Of a stretch of 64,000 nucleotides of DNA, positions 1-9,744 are shown piece after piece. A program made the translations under genes and the position numbers. The notes beneath the pieces are model-generated. The model ran no database searches. It was not told the origin of the DNA and saw only the letters and a program-made list of their open reading frames with translations. Positions within the stretch are counted from its first letter, which is position 1, and the number at the start of each line of letters is the position of its first letter. The stretch covers positions 105,711,001 to 105,775,000 of the forward strand of contig JAEOAD010000001.1 of the NCBI GenBank assembly GCA_036365145.1. Direction: 5' to 3'. Source of the DNA: Orientallactaga sibirica (taxonomy: Eukaryota > Chordata > Mammalia > Rodentia > Dipodidae).

Positions 1-857
1 AACGTCATTTCTCAATTGTGGAAGGGTATATTAAACATTCTTGATAGCAACGCTTTACTCTTAAATACAAAACCAGCCCCTTTCAAAGGCCCCCTGAAGA
101 GCCGAGAACATGCCCTGCCTATAGAGAAGGAAACACTTTATCCCAGCCATTCTTAAGCAGAGAAACACCCAATTGATTTGGCCGCTGGAGTGTGAAATCA
201 TTTACACAGTGTGCCGGCGGGGTGGCCACAGCGTGCTCAGGCTCCCTGGCCAAGTGCTGGTCCAGCCTGCTCTTGGTGAATCAGGCATCTGCTGTATCTG
301 CTCTGGCAGTGCCAGTGCCACAGCCAAAGCCAAAGCCAAGCACAAGCGTGGGTCATTCGTGTCCATGGAACTGGTGACGTAGAGTACCCAACTGCCTCCT
401 GCCAACAAATGAACTGTGTGCCAATGGCTTTGTGCAAGCAGGACCTCTGGGATGTACCTCGGGTTTGTATTCAGTTGGTGTCAGAGTTTATCAAGAGCAT
501 CAAACTGTGTTGTTACTCTGACTCTGGCCTGGAGACCACTTAAGGCGAAGGAAACCAAAAGCCAAGGTAATGAACTTGATATCATGCTCACTGTTGGGGA
601 GGCTTGGTCTCAGGAAGGTTGAAGAAAATCAGCTCCATGGCCCATAAGGCCACATGTCAGCAGAGGGGCTCGCACAGAGCCTGGCTCTGCCCATCTGTGA
701 CTTTGGAGGGGGTCTCTGCATGTTTCCAGCAAGTCCTTATTGTCAGCTCCTTGCAAGCATGGAAACAGTAGCTTTGCATATGGTATCCCCGCTTACTAAC
801 TGGAGACCATGGTTCTTCATCAGTGTATGCTTTCTATAGATTTTCTCCTGATGTTTA
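1..857. other. Unique sequence, no feature recognised
   Basis: Non-repetitive sequence with no coding signal and no repeat that I recognise, apart from a short CCAAAG-type tandem run near 320-345. Open frames here overlap each other on both strands and show no domain. Confidence 0.5.
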
Positions 858-1858
858 AATTTTTTTATTGAAAACACCCGTACATAGTACAATAAACCAT
901 GATCATAGTTCCCCCTCACCACCCTCCATTTTTCCCTTACACTCCCTCCAGAGTCCCTTCTTTCCAGCTAGTCCTTCCTCTACTTTTTATTGACAATTTT
1001 TAAAAAAGATTTTATTTTTATTTTTATTTATTTGTTAGAGACAGTGAGAATGGGCACCCCAGGACCTCTAGCCACTGCAAACGAACTCCAGATGCATGTG
1101 CCACCATGTGCATCTGCCTTACGTGGGACCTGGAGAATCAAACCTAGGTCCTTAGGCTTCACAGGCATGTACCTTAACTGTTACGCCATCTCCCCAGCCC
1201 TATTGACAATTTTTATGTATGTAAAAAATATACTTTGATCATAGTCACCCACCACCCTCTGTCTTTTCCCCCCAAACCCCTACTCCTTCTTCTGTCCACT
1301 TCCTCCCTCAAACTAGCTCCTCTACCATTTTTTTAATGGACTATGGATTTTATTGTATGACCTTATGGGGGGGGTTGGTCATATTCCCATCAGGTTATAC
1401 TCCTATCCTCTCTCCCCCAGCCCCAATCCACTGAGGGACCTCCTCACAGAGGTCATTGGCATTCCTTGTGGGGTCATGAATGCATCATCCTCTGTGGTGG
1501 GGGAGACAATGTGACAGGATACTCCTTCCCTCCCTGTGGTTCTTGCAATCTTTCCACCCCGCCCCCTTCCATGATATTTCCTGAGTCTTGGTGGGTGTGT
1601 TATAAGTCCACTTTAGTGGTTGGCTCTGCCATCTCTGGACTTCTGCTTTGAGGTGTTTTGAGTGCCCTCAGTATCTATCGCCATCCCCCTGGAGGTGGTT
1701 GTCAGGCTAGCAGTGAGAGCAGCACTCATGTTAAGTCTCCACTTCCTCTGTGATGTCTCCAGTGCCCTGGCAGATGTGATGGAGGTGGGTTGTCTCATGC
1801 TAAGTTGTCTCTATCTTGCTGAACTCATGGATCTTGGCTCTTCTCAGTTTTCACAATT
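858..1858 (-). mobile_element. L1 3' UTR, 5'-truncated, interrupted by a SINE
   Basis: Read on the minus strand this is a LINE-1 3' untranslated region. The poly(A) end appears as the T-rich start near 858-868. The body is pyrimidine-rich on plus, with CCCTCC runs and a CCGCCCCCTTCC block at about 1558-1570, the counterpart of the G-rich polypurine block found in the other L1 3' UTRs of this window. A SINE with a 15-bp TSD splits it at 1003-1200. The following sequence to about 2080 may be more of the same element, but I cannot fix its orientation. No ORF2 coding sequence is visible. Confidence 0.6.
1003..1200 (-). mobile_element. tRNA-derived B2-like SINE (type 1) nested in L1
   Basis: Minus-strand copy. 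The tRNA-like head is at the right end (CCATCTCCCCAGCCC on plus) and the A-rich tail at the left. The body has the hallmark GAACTCCAGATGCATGTGCC. It is bounded by perfect 15-bp target duplications TATTGACAATTTTTA at 988-1002 and 1201-1215, so the edges are exact and the insertion postdates the L1 around it. Confidence 0.9.
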
Positions 1859-2119
1859 TTCTGGAAAAGAAAAAAACAGATTCTCCAACCAATACTACAA
1901 TTTTTCCTTGAATGTTTATTAGGTCTTGTTCTAGGTATGAGGGAGTGTCTCCAAAGTTTAAGAAGTTAACCCCATGGTGACTACCAGTAACCCTATCGAG
2001 GAGGGCCTGAGGGTGGGGGAGAGGGGATATAAGAAGAAAACATGAGGGGAATGGGTCCAAAAGATGTCTTGTCCATATAGTAAAGTTCCTAATTCATAAG
2101 ATAAAAAATATATAAAAAG
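1859..2119. other. Unassigned, possibly more L1 3' UTR
   Basis: A-rich left edge, then mixed sequence with a purine-rich stretch (about 2005-2045) like L1 3' UTRs. It ends in an A-rich run before the B1. No coding signal. Confidence 0.35.
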
Positions 2120-2263
2120 AGCTGGGCATGGTGGCGCACGCCTTTAATCCCAGCACTTGGGAGGCAGAGGTAGGAGGATCGTCATGAGTTCGAGGCTACC
2201 CTGAGACTACACAGTTAATTCCAGGTCAGCCTAGACTAGAGTGAAACCCTACCTCGAAAAACC
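2120..2263 (+). mobile_element. B1 SINE (7SL-derived)
   Basis: Complete B1 monomer: GAGCTGGGCATGGTGGCGCA at the start, then CCTTTAATCCCAGCACTTGG, GAGTTCGAGG and the CCTACCTCGAAAA end. It is followed directly by a (TA)n(GA)n microsatellite that grew from its tail. Confidence 0.9.
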
Positions 2264-2277
2264 AATATATATATATA

Positions 2278-2312
<35 letters not shown>
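2264..2312. repeat. (TA)n(GA)n microsatellite
   Basis: TA dinucleotides followed by about 14 GA units, lying between a B1 tail and the next SINE. Confidence 0.85.
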
Positions 2313-2316
<4 letters not shown>

Positions 2317-2530
2317 ACTGAAAAGATGACACAGCCATTAAGGCACTTGCCTGAAAAGCCTAATGATATCCAGGTTCAATTCCCCAGTACCCCCACAGAG
2401 CCAGATGCACAAAGTGGTACATGTTTGCCATAGCTAGATGCCCTGACACATCCATTCTCTTTCTTTCTCTCTCTCCTCTCTCTCTCTGTTTGCAATAAAT
2501 AAATATATAAAATATGTTTTTTAAAAAGAA
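2313..2530 (+). mobile_element. tRNA-derived B2-like SINE (type 1)
   Basis: Head AGGACTGAAAAGATGACACA, a B-box-like GGTTCAATTCC, the GCCAGATGCACAAAGTGG body, a CT-rich stretch and an AATAAATAAATA-rich end. It is diverged from the other copies and so is an older insertion. Confidence 0.8.
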
Positions 2531-2999
2531 GAGGCTGCATAAAGGGATGGAACAAGATACAGTGGGAGATGGTGTACAGAGAAGGAAAGGTCCCTCCTCT
2601 GAGGTGACAATGGGTCTGAGATGAGAAGGAGTTAACTATGCCAAGAACAAGGTGTCAGGCAGAGGGAATAACAAGTACAAGGTTACTGTGGTCATTGAGG
2701 CTGGCTATGGCTGGATCTTCAGGTGGGACCCAGGATCTGCACTGGCCTATGGCAAGGAGATGGGATTTCATGGTAAGTAGGGGTGACATCATTGGACCGA
2801 CCCAATACAATCACCCTCCTCAACGGGACCTCCCTTTGTCATTGTGGCTTTCAAGTGTTGAAATTTGTTTTCTCTCAAGGGTAATCTAAGAGAGGAAGCA
2901 AAATTCTGCTAATGAGACCATAGGAGTAGATGGGAGAGCCCAGAATCCTGTTGTACAATGAGGGGTGCTTTGAAATGCCTTGAAAATATTCCCAACCAA
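2531..2999. other. Unique sequence, nothing recognised
   Basis: No repeat family, RNA gene or coding signal recognised. The open frame at 2638-2889 has no recognisable domain. Confidence 0.45.
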
Positions 3000-3240
3000 T
3001 TCCTGACTCTTTCAGGCCCGCTTTTCAGCTCACTTGAGTTGTAATGAAGGTGGCCCTTATCAGTCTGAGCTTGAGCTGCCTTAATTAGACCCCGATTCGC
3101 TATCTTTAAATGGCTTGGACATCAAAGCCAGAGTTATAATTGCAGGTGATGTATGTGTGCGTCGCATTGTTATGTAGAATACGGCTGCCAGCGGGTTGTA
3201 TGGGGATTATTGAAAAGCAATTTGCACGAGAGGTCTATGG
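3000..3240. promoter_or_regulatory. Candidate conserved noncoding element
   Basis: Unique sequence that keeps about eight CpGs in some 170 bp while the surroundings are CpG-poor. It carries homeobox cores (TTAATTAG at 3081-3088, TAATTG near 3138), a GGATTA core and an ATTTGCAC C/EBP-like core near 3222. This is the texture of a developmental enhancer rather than of an exon, since no open frame spans it. Conservation cannot be tested from this sequence alone. Confidence 0.35.
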
Positions 3241-3724
3241 GGGAAAGGTAGTTCACCTCACTAAGCCTAAAAAAAAAAGAAAAGGAAAGAAAAAAACAGA
3301 GCAATAGATAGCTGGATGTCTTGGGAAAGTACGTTTAACAAGAGGGATTTTTAACCCCCCCGCCTCAGCATTTTGCCAGCTCTATTTTGCATGTATGGGT
3401 GCTTTAAATCACTCTAGGCTTCCAGACACATGGCCCTTAAAGTCCATGTTGTTGGAGGTTCTTACTGGTCTGCATTCAACATGGCTATGAGATTGGCTTG
3501 TGTGAAGTCAAAATAGGTTATCAGGACAGCTCAGGCAGCTGGAGGCGAATGCCCAGCTATTCACTAATTCCCCGCTCTGAGCTTTGGAACAGGGATTTGT
3601 GGTGTACAAGGTGCTCACAGGAGGTACTCATCTTAGGTTGACTGCACCTTGGCTCTTGGAAAGGCGCCACCATGAACATGAGAGGGCACACAGTTCTTGG
3701 ACACACTGATTTAAAATCTTTTGG
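3241..3724. other. Unique sequence, nothing recognised
   Basis: A-rich patch at 3270-3300, then mixed-composition sequence with no repeat or coding signal recognised. Confidence 0.4.
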
Positions 3725-3985
3725 GTAAAGACTCTGAATGGGACGAGGCAACATGGATGGAATTGGAGAACATTATGCTAAGAGAAATCAGGCAGGCTCA
3801 GAAAGATAAACACTACATGTTCTCACTGACTCGTGGAAGCCAAAAACATCAAACTCAATGCAGCAGGGAGAAGAATGGTAGTCTGAAGAGGCTGGAGTGG
3901 GAGAATGGGGAAATGGCGGCCCAAGGCTACAACACTTCATTTAGACAGGAGGAATATGTTTTGATTTTCTTTGAAAACCCCTGAT
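3725..3985 (+). mobile_element. L1 3' end fragment
   Basis: Contains the end-of-ORF2 phrase of L1s: ACATGGATGGAATTGGAGAA, then the region around CTACATGTTCTCACT. Decayed and short. The 87-codon frame here is a remnant of the ORF2 tail, not a gene. Confidence 0.7.
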
Positions 3986-5090
3986 GGAGTTGTATTTACA
4001 CAGTTCTCCCTTTCCCAGTGTCATTGTTTCTAGAGACATTTGTCAACGTGAAATAATTTTTTTCACAGCAAACTTGGACTTTTGGGGTTTTGGAGAAAAT
4101 AGTGCTGTCCATGACTGTGCCCTTAGTTCACTCCCAGCAACTGATGGCAACAGTGGTCAGGGATGGGGCAGGGGCCACCATCTGTCAGAGGATGGGAAAC
4201 ACCCCATTGGGCGCCTGAAGATTTCACTTCCAACTGTTTGCTCCGGAGCTGAAAGTCTTGGCCTCTGGGGAGATAAGTGACCTCTCTCCTCTTAAATGGA
4301 GATAATTTTTCCCCAGCCAGAAGGCAGCTTCATCTCCAAGGGGCTTGGGCTAGGGAGAGGAGAGGTCAAGTCAGTCACTGAGGACCAGGATTCCAGGCCT
4401 CCACTCCAAACCACATTCACTTCTCTAATCAAACTGGCTCATATGATTCCAATTATTTCCCCATCCTCTCCAAGGGCAGTGGGCCATGGGGTAGGCTGAT
4501 GACCTGTGAAATTTCAATTTTGAAAAATGAAACTGGTTTTGATTTAGTCAAAAGTTAGCCTAATTCCTCTACTGGTTCAGTGCAGATAGAGAGAGAGAGG
4601 ACAAGAACAGCCAAAACACTGGGTCCCATTTAATGACCAGTTCCTCCTGCAGGCCAAGCCTCTATGTCCATAACCCATGGAGAATATACCTATGAGTCCA
4701 TAGAGCAGTAGTGGCCCACTGTCCCAGAACCACGTATGGGTGGCAGGGTTGTGTAAGGCAGGGCGGCTCAGACATTCTAGAAGACATAGGTTTGCCAGAG
4801 TGGCTCTGACTCAGCCCACTGTGCTATGACCTCAGCCCTCCACCCCTGGCTGATAGTGTTGAATGTGGTGTGTCTGTCTTTATCAGTACATAGACCAGGG
4901 AGGAACCATTTGAACAGAGAGTTGCTCCCCTGATGGAACATTCCCCCATGTTCTCTCAAGCTCTCTGCCTGCACGTCCTTTGTCTTCTTTGCCGTCACTC
5001 TTCCTTAGAAGCCTGCCCAGTTGTTGGCACACAATGGACTTTGTGTACAGGTATATATGCCCACATACATGGATCTTAAAAACATAATTC
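3986..5090. other. Unique sequence, nothing recognised
   Basis: About 1.1 kb with no repeat, RNA gene or credible exon recognised. Several 60-100-codon frames occur by chance on both strands. Confidence 0.4.
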
Positions 5091-5164
5091 TGCATTGAAA
5101 AAGAAAGAATGGCCAAGAAGAGACATGGAATAAGAAAAGACAAGGTGATATAGATGCACTAAAA

Positions 5165-5209
5165 GAATCTGCACACCCACTTTCACCAATTAACAAGTCA
5201 TCCAAAAAA

Positions 5210-5240
<31 letters not shown>

Positions 5241-5515
5241 TATCTATATTAAATGACATCATAGAACAAGTGGGTCTAATAGACATCTACAGAACATTCC
5301 ATCCAAATACTGCAGAGTACACATTCTTTCCAGAAGCACATGGAATTTTCTCTAAAGTGGATCCTATACTAAGACACAAAGCAAATCTTAACAAATATAG
5401 GAAAAGTGAAATAATTCCTTGTATTCTATCTGGTTCACACTAAGATAAAAACTACTAGTTAACAGCAAGGGGCACTGTAGAATATTCACAAAACCCCTGC
5501 ACATAAAGCAATATA
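5165..5515 (+). mobile_element. L1 ORF2 fragment with poly(A) expansion
   Basis: Resembles L1 ORF2 just after the endonuclease part: the region around TAGACATCTACAGAACATTCC is followed by ACTGCAGAGTACACATTCTT, then GACACAAAGCAAATCT. A pure run of about 31 A at 5202-5232 replaces what is normally a short A stretch. No intact frame remains. Confidence 0.7.
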
Positions 5516-5540
5516 CAGATAAAACAAAAAGTCACCTAAA

Positions 5541-5676
5541 GCCGGGTGTGGTGGCGCACGCCTTTAACCCCAGCACTCGGGAGGCAGAGGTAGGAGGATC
5601 AGCAAGAGTTCGAGGTCACCCTGAGACTACATAGTTAATTCCAGGTCAGCCTGGACCAGAGTGAGACCCTACCTCG

Positions 5677-5706
<30 letters not shown>
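5541..5706 (+). mobile_element. B1 SINE (7SL-derived)
   Basis: Complete B1 beginning GCCGGGTGTGGTGGCGCACG and ending CCTACCTCG plus about 30 A. Imperfect target repeats GTCACCTAAA (5531-5540) and GGCACTTAAA follow the usual pattern. Confidence 0.92.
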
Positions 5707-5710
<4 letters not shown>

Positions 5711-6282
5711 CTTAAACACTAGACAAGCTGCCTATGGGGTGGGGGGTATGGGGGGAAGGAAATGAAACAGCACTGAAAAGAAGGAATGAAGCAAAGCAGT
5801 GAATGACGGAATCAACCGTCAGTGCTGACAGTGTGTGGGAGGGAGAGTGAGATGCAAACTTTGTACAAGTCTAGAGAGAACAGCGAGAAGTGATGTGAAT
5901 TCTAACCATCATCCAAGGCTGGACGTGATGTGAAGGAGCCATGCCACAGTGCCAAGATGGCTAGCTCAGCTTGGACTCTACCACACTTCCAGGCCCAGAG
6001 CCTTCCAGAAGACATTAGCACCGGAGTGAGCTGCTGTCTCCTTCCCTGACATGGTCCCTGCCCCTGCCTGGTGATGAGAATTGTATGGAACCATGAGAAG
6101 TCTAGAGACATGGATAGTCCCTCATTCCTGAAGCACTGCTTTCAACACAATGGGACCTGTTTCTAACGCAGTGTATGGCTCTTAAGAAAGATCCAAGGTT
6201 ATGATTGTGATGACATTTGTTAAGATAATAACACGAGTCACTTTTATGATAATCATAATGCAGCTTACCATGGGGCCATTTC
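5707..6282. other. Unique sequence with a G-run cluster
   Basis: Begins with closely spaced G runs at 5736-5757 (4, 6 and 6 G) that could form a G-quadruplex. The rest shows no recognised repeat or coding signal. Confidence 0.4.
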
Positions 6283-6497
6283 AAAAATATTCATTTATTT
6301 ATTTATTTATATTCATTTATTTATGTATGTGTGTGTGTGTGTGTGTATACATGTTCACGTGCACTAAGGGCTTCCTGATACCAGACATTTGGACTAAATT
6401 TTGCATGCAGCTTAAGTGGACAGCTTAGGAATTGAACTTGGGTTGGAAGGCTTTCAAACATGCATTTTCCCTGATGCAGAGCCATCTTCCCAGCTTC
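6283..6497 (-). mobile_element. Old B2-like SINE
   Basis: Minus-strand, diverged tRNA-derived SINE. The A-rich tail has become (TTTA)n plus (GT)n at 6292-6350, the B box appears as GGAATTGAACTTGGG, and the head is AGCCATCTTCCCAGC on plus. Confidence 0.6.
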
Positions 6498-6904
6498 CTC
6501 CCTGTCCCATATTGGCATATTTAAAGTTCTTATACAAACCTTACTCTGAAGGTCCATTTGTGGAGTCATTCTGAAAACCTTAGTGCTCAGCCAGACAGCA
6601 TGAAATTGATGAAGTCAATGGAACCTTCTAGCATCTGGAAGACAGAATACCCTTTGTCTTCTCTTGTGTCTGTCAAGAATCCCACAGGGATGGCGCCATA
6701 GTAATGGATGCCCTGGTAGCTAGATTAGAACCAGAGAGATCCATCTGTACACAGACACTCAAAAAGAAGCCAGAGCTGGGAGAGAGAATGAGGAACCATG
6801 GGTAAATGCTATCCTGAGTCTGGTATTGCTAGGGACCCTGTACTGCATGTGGTGGCCGTCTGCTCATTCCTGATAGTTCAGTAATAATCTTGGAGTTTAT
6901 ACTG
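6498..6904. other. Unique sequence, nothing recognised
   Basis: Non-repetitive with no coding or RNA signal that I recognise. Confidence 0.4.
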
Positions 6905-7110
6905 TCTAAAGTATTTTTTTAAGACATCTGATCTCATTTGAGCCTCTTGACTTCCTCCTGAGGAGGTATAGAACTCCCAGTTCACAGGTAGAAAAACTGA
7001 GGCTCAAAGTGATCAAAGGCCAGGTAGAATGTTAGCTGTAGAGCTGGGCCTGGACCTTAGGCTTACAGATTCCCCAGTCCAGACATTATATAGTAATGAT
7101 GATCAGGAGA
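6905..7110 (-). mobile_element. MIR SINE
   Basis: Reverse-oriented MIR core: GTAGAAAAACTGAGGCTCAA followed by the decayed counterpart of the GCAGAGCTGGGATTCGAAC segment (here TAGAGCTGGGCCTGGACCTT). Confidence 0.65.
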
Positions 7111-8026
7111 GCTGCAAAATCCAAGTGCCTAAGGCAGAACGTGAAGTCGGGTGTCACCTCTCACCAATATGCCTTTACCTTGAGGATCAGTCCCAACATC
7201 TCCGGATCTCTCAAGACAAGAAGTTCCCACAAGGAAAGAAGCGTGAGTTAGTATACACACCGCAGCCCAAGACTCGGAAATAGCCTGAGGGCTGCGGTGG
7301 AGAAGGTGGCTATGGTAAAAGACTCTACCGATGGAGCCTGGAAACCTGCTTGGCCGACTGAGCTCTTTGCTGTACTCATTTTGGTTGGGGTACTAGAGGA
7401 CTTTTGGGAGTGCCATGTCCCTCCAGTTGACCGAGTCCCTACATCTCAGCCTGGCCCAAGGCTCCCATGCTCTGTGACCCTCCCATCCTGCATGAAGTGC
7501 ACACTTCAGGCCGTATGGATTTTTCACAGAAGTGGGTGTGACATGGTGGGGTGGGGTCTCACCAAACCTCACTCTGAGAGGCAAAGCAAATCCCCACCAG
7601 AAGAAGTGAGGATTATCAAGTCAGGAGGGTCTTGACCCTCACTTGATATCCCTCCACTTCGGATGTTGACTCTGTTCTCTTTCCTGTCCTTTGTCGAATC
7701 TCAGCTTGGAAATGCACAGATGACAGAGCTGTCACCCTTGCTGAACAAAGATGAGAATGAATGCCTACATCAAAGAGCTCAGTGAGTCCACGAGGGCCTG
7801 AGAGACGGGAGGGGTGACCACTGAGGATTAGCTCCTTGCTATACCCACACCCGTCTCCTCCTGTGCCCCATTCCTGTGGTTCTGTCCCCATTCCTGATAG
7901 GGCCTGACCTCTGTGCTTAGTCTTGCTGACCACAGGAGTAACTTGAATTTGTTCTGTAAACATTGTAGGACCCTCAGCCCTGATTTAGAAGGCCTTGCAA
8001 GATCCAGGAAACTGACTCATTTTAGA
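7111..8026. other. Unique sequence containing a near-palindrome
   Basis: No recognised repeat. The notable structure is an imperfect inverted repeat at 7603-7660. Frames of up to 115 codons overlap on both strands without recognisable domains. Confidence 0.4.
7603..7660. repeat. Imperfect inverted repeat, hairpin-forming
   Basis: Left arm 7603-7631 and right arm 7634-7660 are near reverse complements, separated by 2 nt. The shared blocks are GACCCTC, ACTTGATA and a CTCC/ACTTC end, with small bulges. It could extrude as a cruciform or fold as a hairpin in RNA. I see no flanking target duplication that would mark it as a known transposon. Confidence 0.6.
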
Positions 8027-8158
8027 TTTTTTTTTTTTTTTTAGCCTAGGCTGACCTGGAATTCACTATGTAGTCTCAGAGTAGCCTTGAACTCACAGCG
8101 ATCCTCCTACCTCTTCCTCCCAAATACTGAGATTAAAGGTGTGCCGCCATGCCCAGCC
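8027..8158 (-). mobile_element. B1 SINE, shortened
   Basis: Minus-strand B1: T run, then AGGCTGACCTGGAATTCACT and GTGCCGCCATGCCCAGCC. The usual CGAGGTAGGGTCTCACTCT 3' part next to the tail is missing, so it is internally shortened. Confidence 0.85.
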
Positions 8159-8447
8159 TCCTTCTCCTTTTAGATTTGAAATGATCACAACAGTTCCAAT
8201 TGTTCTCAAACCCTGTGAAGTCATAAATCTATTAGAAACTATGCAACAGCTGTGAACCTTCCTTGGGCTCACAGATTCATAATTTATACATGATACTAAG
8301 GGCTTTTCTATCCCTCTGAGGTCCATCCTTGGGCTATCTGCAATACAAATGTGACCATCAGTTCCTCAGCTGGTGTCACCCATTTTATTTTGTGCCTCTT
8401 TATTTTGGTGGCAAAATTAGCAGCTCAATTTTAAGGTCCAGGCTGGG

Positions 8448-8577
8448 TGTGAAAACATATATCTATAACTCTAGCACTTGGGAGGTAGAGGTAGAAGCAG
8501 GAGTTCTAGAACATCTTTGTCTATTTAGTGAGTTCAAGTCTAGTCTGGGCTACATGAGACTCACTCTCTCTCTCTCA
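8448..8577 (+). mobile_element. Old B1-like SINE
   Basis: Degenerate B1: CAGGCTGGGTGTGAAAACAT, AGCACTTGGGAGGTAGAGGT and GTCTGGGCTACATGAGACTC, ending in a short CT repeat. An early, diverged copy. Confidence 0.6.
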
Positions 8578-8704
8578 GACATCTATTCATTCTATGGTCC
8601 ATACATGACCTCTTACCTGGAAGATTTTTCAAAATGACCAGACCAAAGCTATTTTCTGGGTTGGTAGTGGGAAGAAACACGAGGAGACTTCCGGACTTTT
8701 TTTG

Positions 8705-8907
8705 TTGTTGTTTAATTTAAATATTTTATTTTTTATTTATTTGAGAGAGAGAAGCAGAGAGAATGAGAGAGAATGAGCACACCAGGACTTCTAGCCACTC
8801 CAGATGCATGCGCCACTTTATGTATCTGGCTTATGTGGCTCTGGGGGAATTGAACCTTTGGCTTTGCAGGTAAGTGCCTTAACTGCTAACCCATCTTTCT
8901 AGCCCAT
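8705..8907 (-). mobile_element. tRNA-derived B2-like SINE (type 1)
   Basis: Minus-strand copy with a TTTATTTATTTGAGAGAGAG tail side, body CTCCAGATGCATGCGCCAC, B-box side GAATTGAACC and head CATCTTTCTAGCCC. Confidence 0.85.
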
Positions 8908-9221
8908 GGGCTTGTTTTTAATTAACTATATTTGCTTTTGTAAGAAGAGAGGAGATGGAGCCAGCTGCCAAAGAGAATTCCATGCATTCCCTCCTTTCTA
9001 AAATTTGGAGCAGGTGAGAAATGAGTGGAGACATTTTAACGTACACATGGTTTTCTAAATGTTTTCCCTCAAGGTCACTTTGGAAATAGAGCCAAACAAT
9101 GCACGCTTACTTAATCATCATTACTTGGAAATGAGAGACGGGCCTGGTAGCTACTCTCTTCCCTACTCTGCTTCTTTATTTGAGGGGAGGAGTCTCATAT
9201 CTTTTTTTTTTTTTTTTTGCC
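8908..9221. other. Unique sequence, nothing recognised
   Basis: Non-repetitive apart from a T run at about 9201-9218. Confidence 0.4.
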
Positions 9222-9480
9222 ACCTCTTTATTTTTTAACATCCCTATGTCATTGTATTTTAGCTGTCGCTTTTAAGTACCAATTCAGCCAGTTTGGGGTA
9301 TTATAAATCCAACATGAAAGTCTTTATCCTTTAATAGGAAGGCTTTGATCCATTCACATTTATTGTGATCACCCAGCTGCTCAGATTTATTCAATGCTTT
9401 TCTTTGTGCTGTTTCATTCATCACATCTTCCTGTCCTTCCAATCTGCCTTGTGTCAAGCATAAGAGATGAGAGAAAACAT
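9222..9480 (-). mobile_element. L1 ORF2 fragment (antisense)
   Basis: The plus-strand phrase GATCCATTCACATTTATTGT and its flanks match the antisense of an internal L1 ORF2 region. Decayed, with no open frame. Confidence 0.5.
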
Positions 9481-9546
9481 TATGTTTTCTTTTAGCCTCA
9501 TATAAAGACTACACATGGGTGCTTCCCTAACTCATTCAGAAATTCT

Positions 9547-9553
<7 letters not shown>

Positions 9554-9585
<32 letters not shown>

Positions 9586-9728
9586 GTTTTTCGAGGTAGG
9601 GTCTCACTCTAGTCCAGGCTGACCTGGAATTCACTATGTAGTCTCAGGGTGGCCTTGAACTCATGGTGATCCTCCTACCTCTGCCTCCCGAGTGCTGGGA
9701 TTAAAGGCATGCGCCCCCACGCCTGGCT
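9554..9728 (-). mobile_element. B1 SINE, young, with perfect TSD
   Basis: Minus-strand B1 with a long T run, TTTTTCGAGGTAGGGTCTCA and the intact body to CGCCCCCACGCCTGGC. It is bounded by perfect 16-bp target duplications AGAAATTCTGTTCTTT at 9538-9553 and 9729-9744, so it inserted relatively recently. Confidence 0.95.
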
Positions 9729-9744
9729 AGAAATTCTGTTCTTT

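Noticed and set aside
3725..3985. 87-codon frame as a small gene
   Set aside because: It is the translated end of L1 ORF2 in a decayed fragment.
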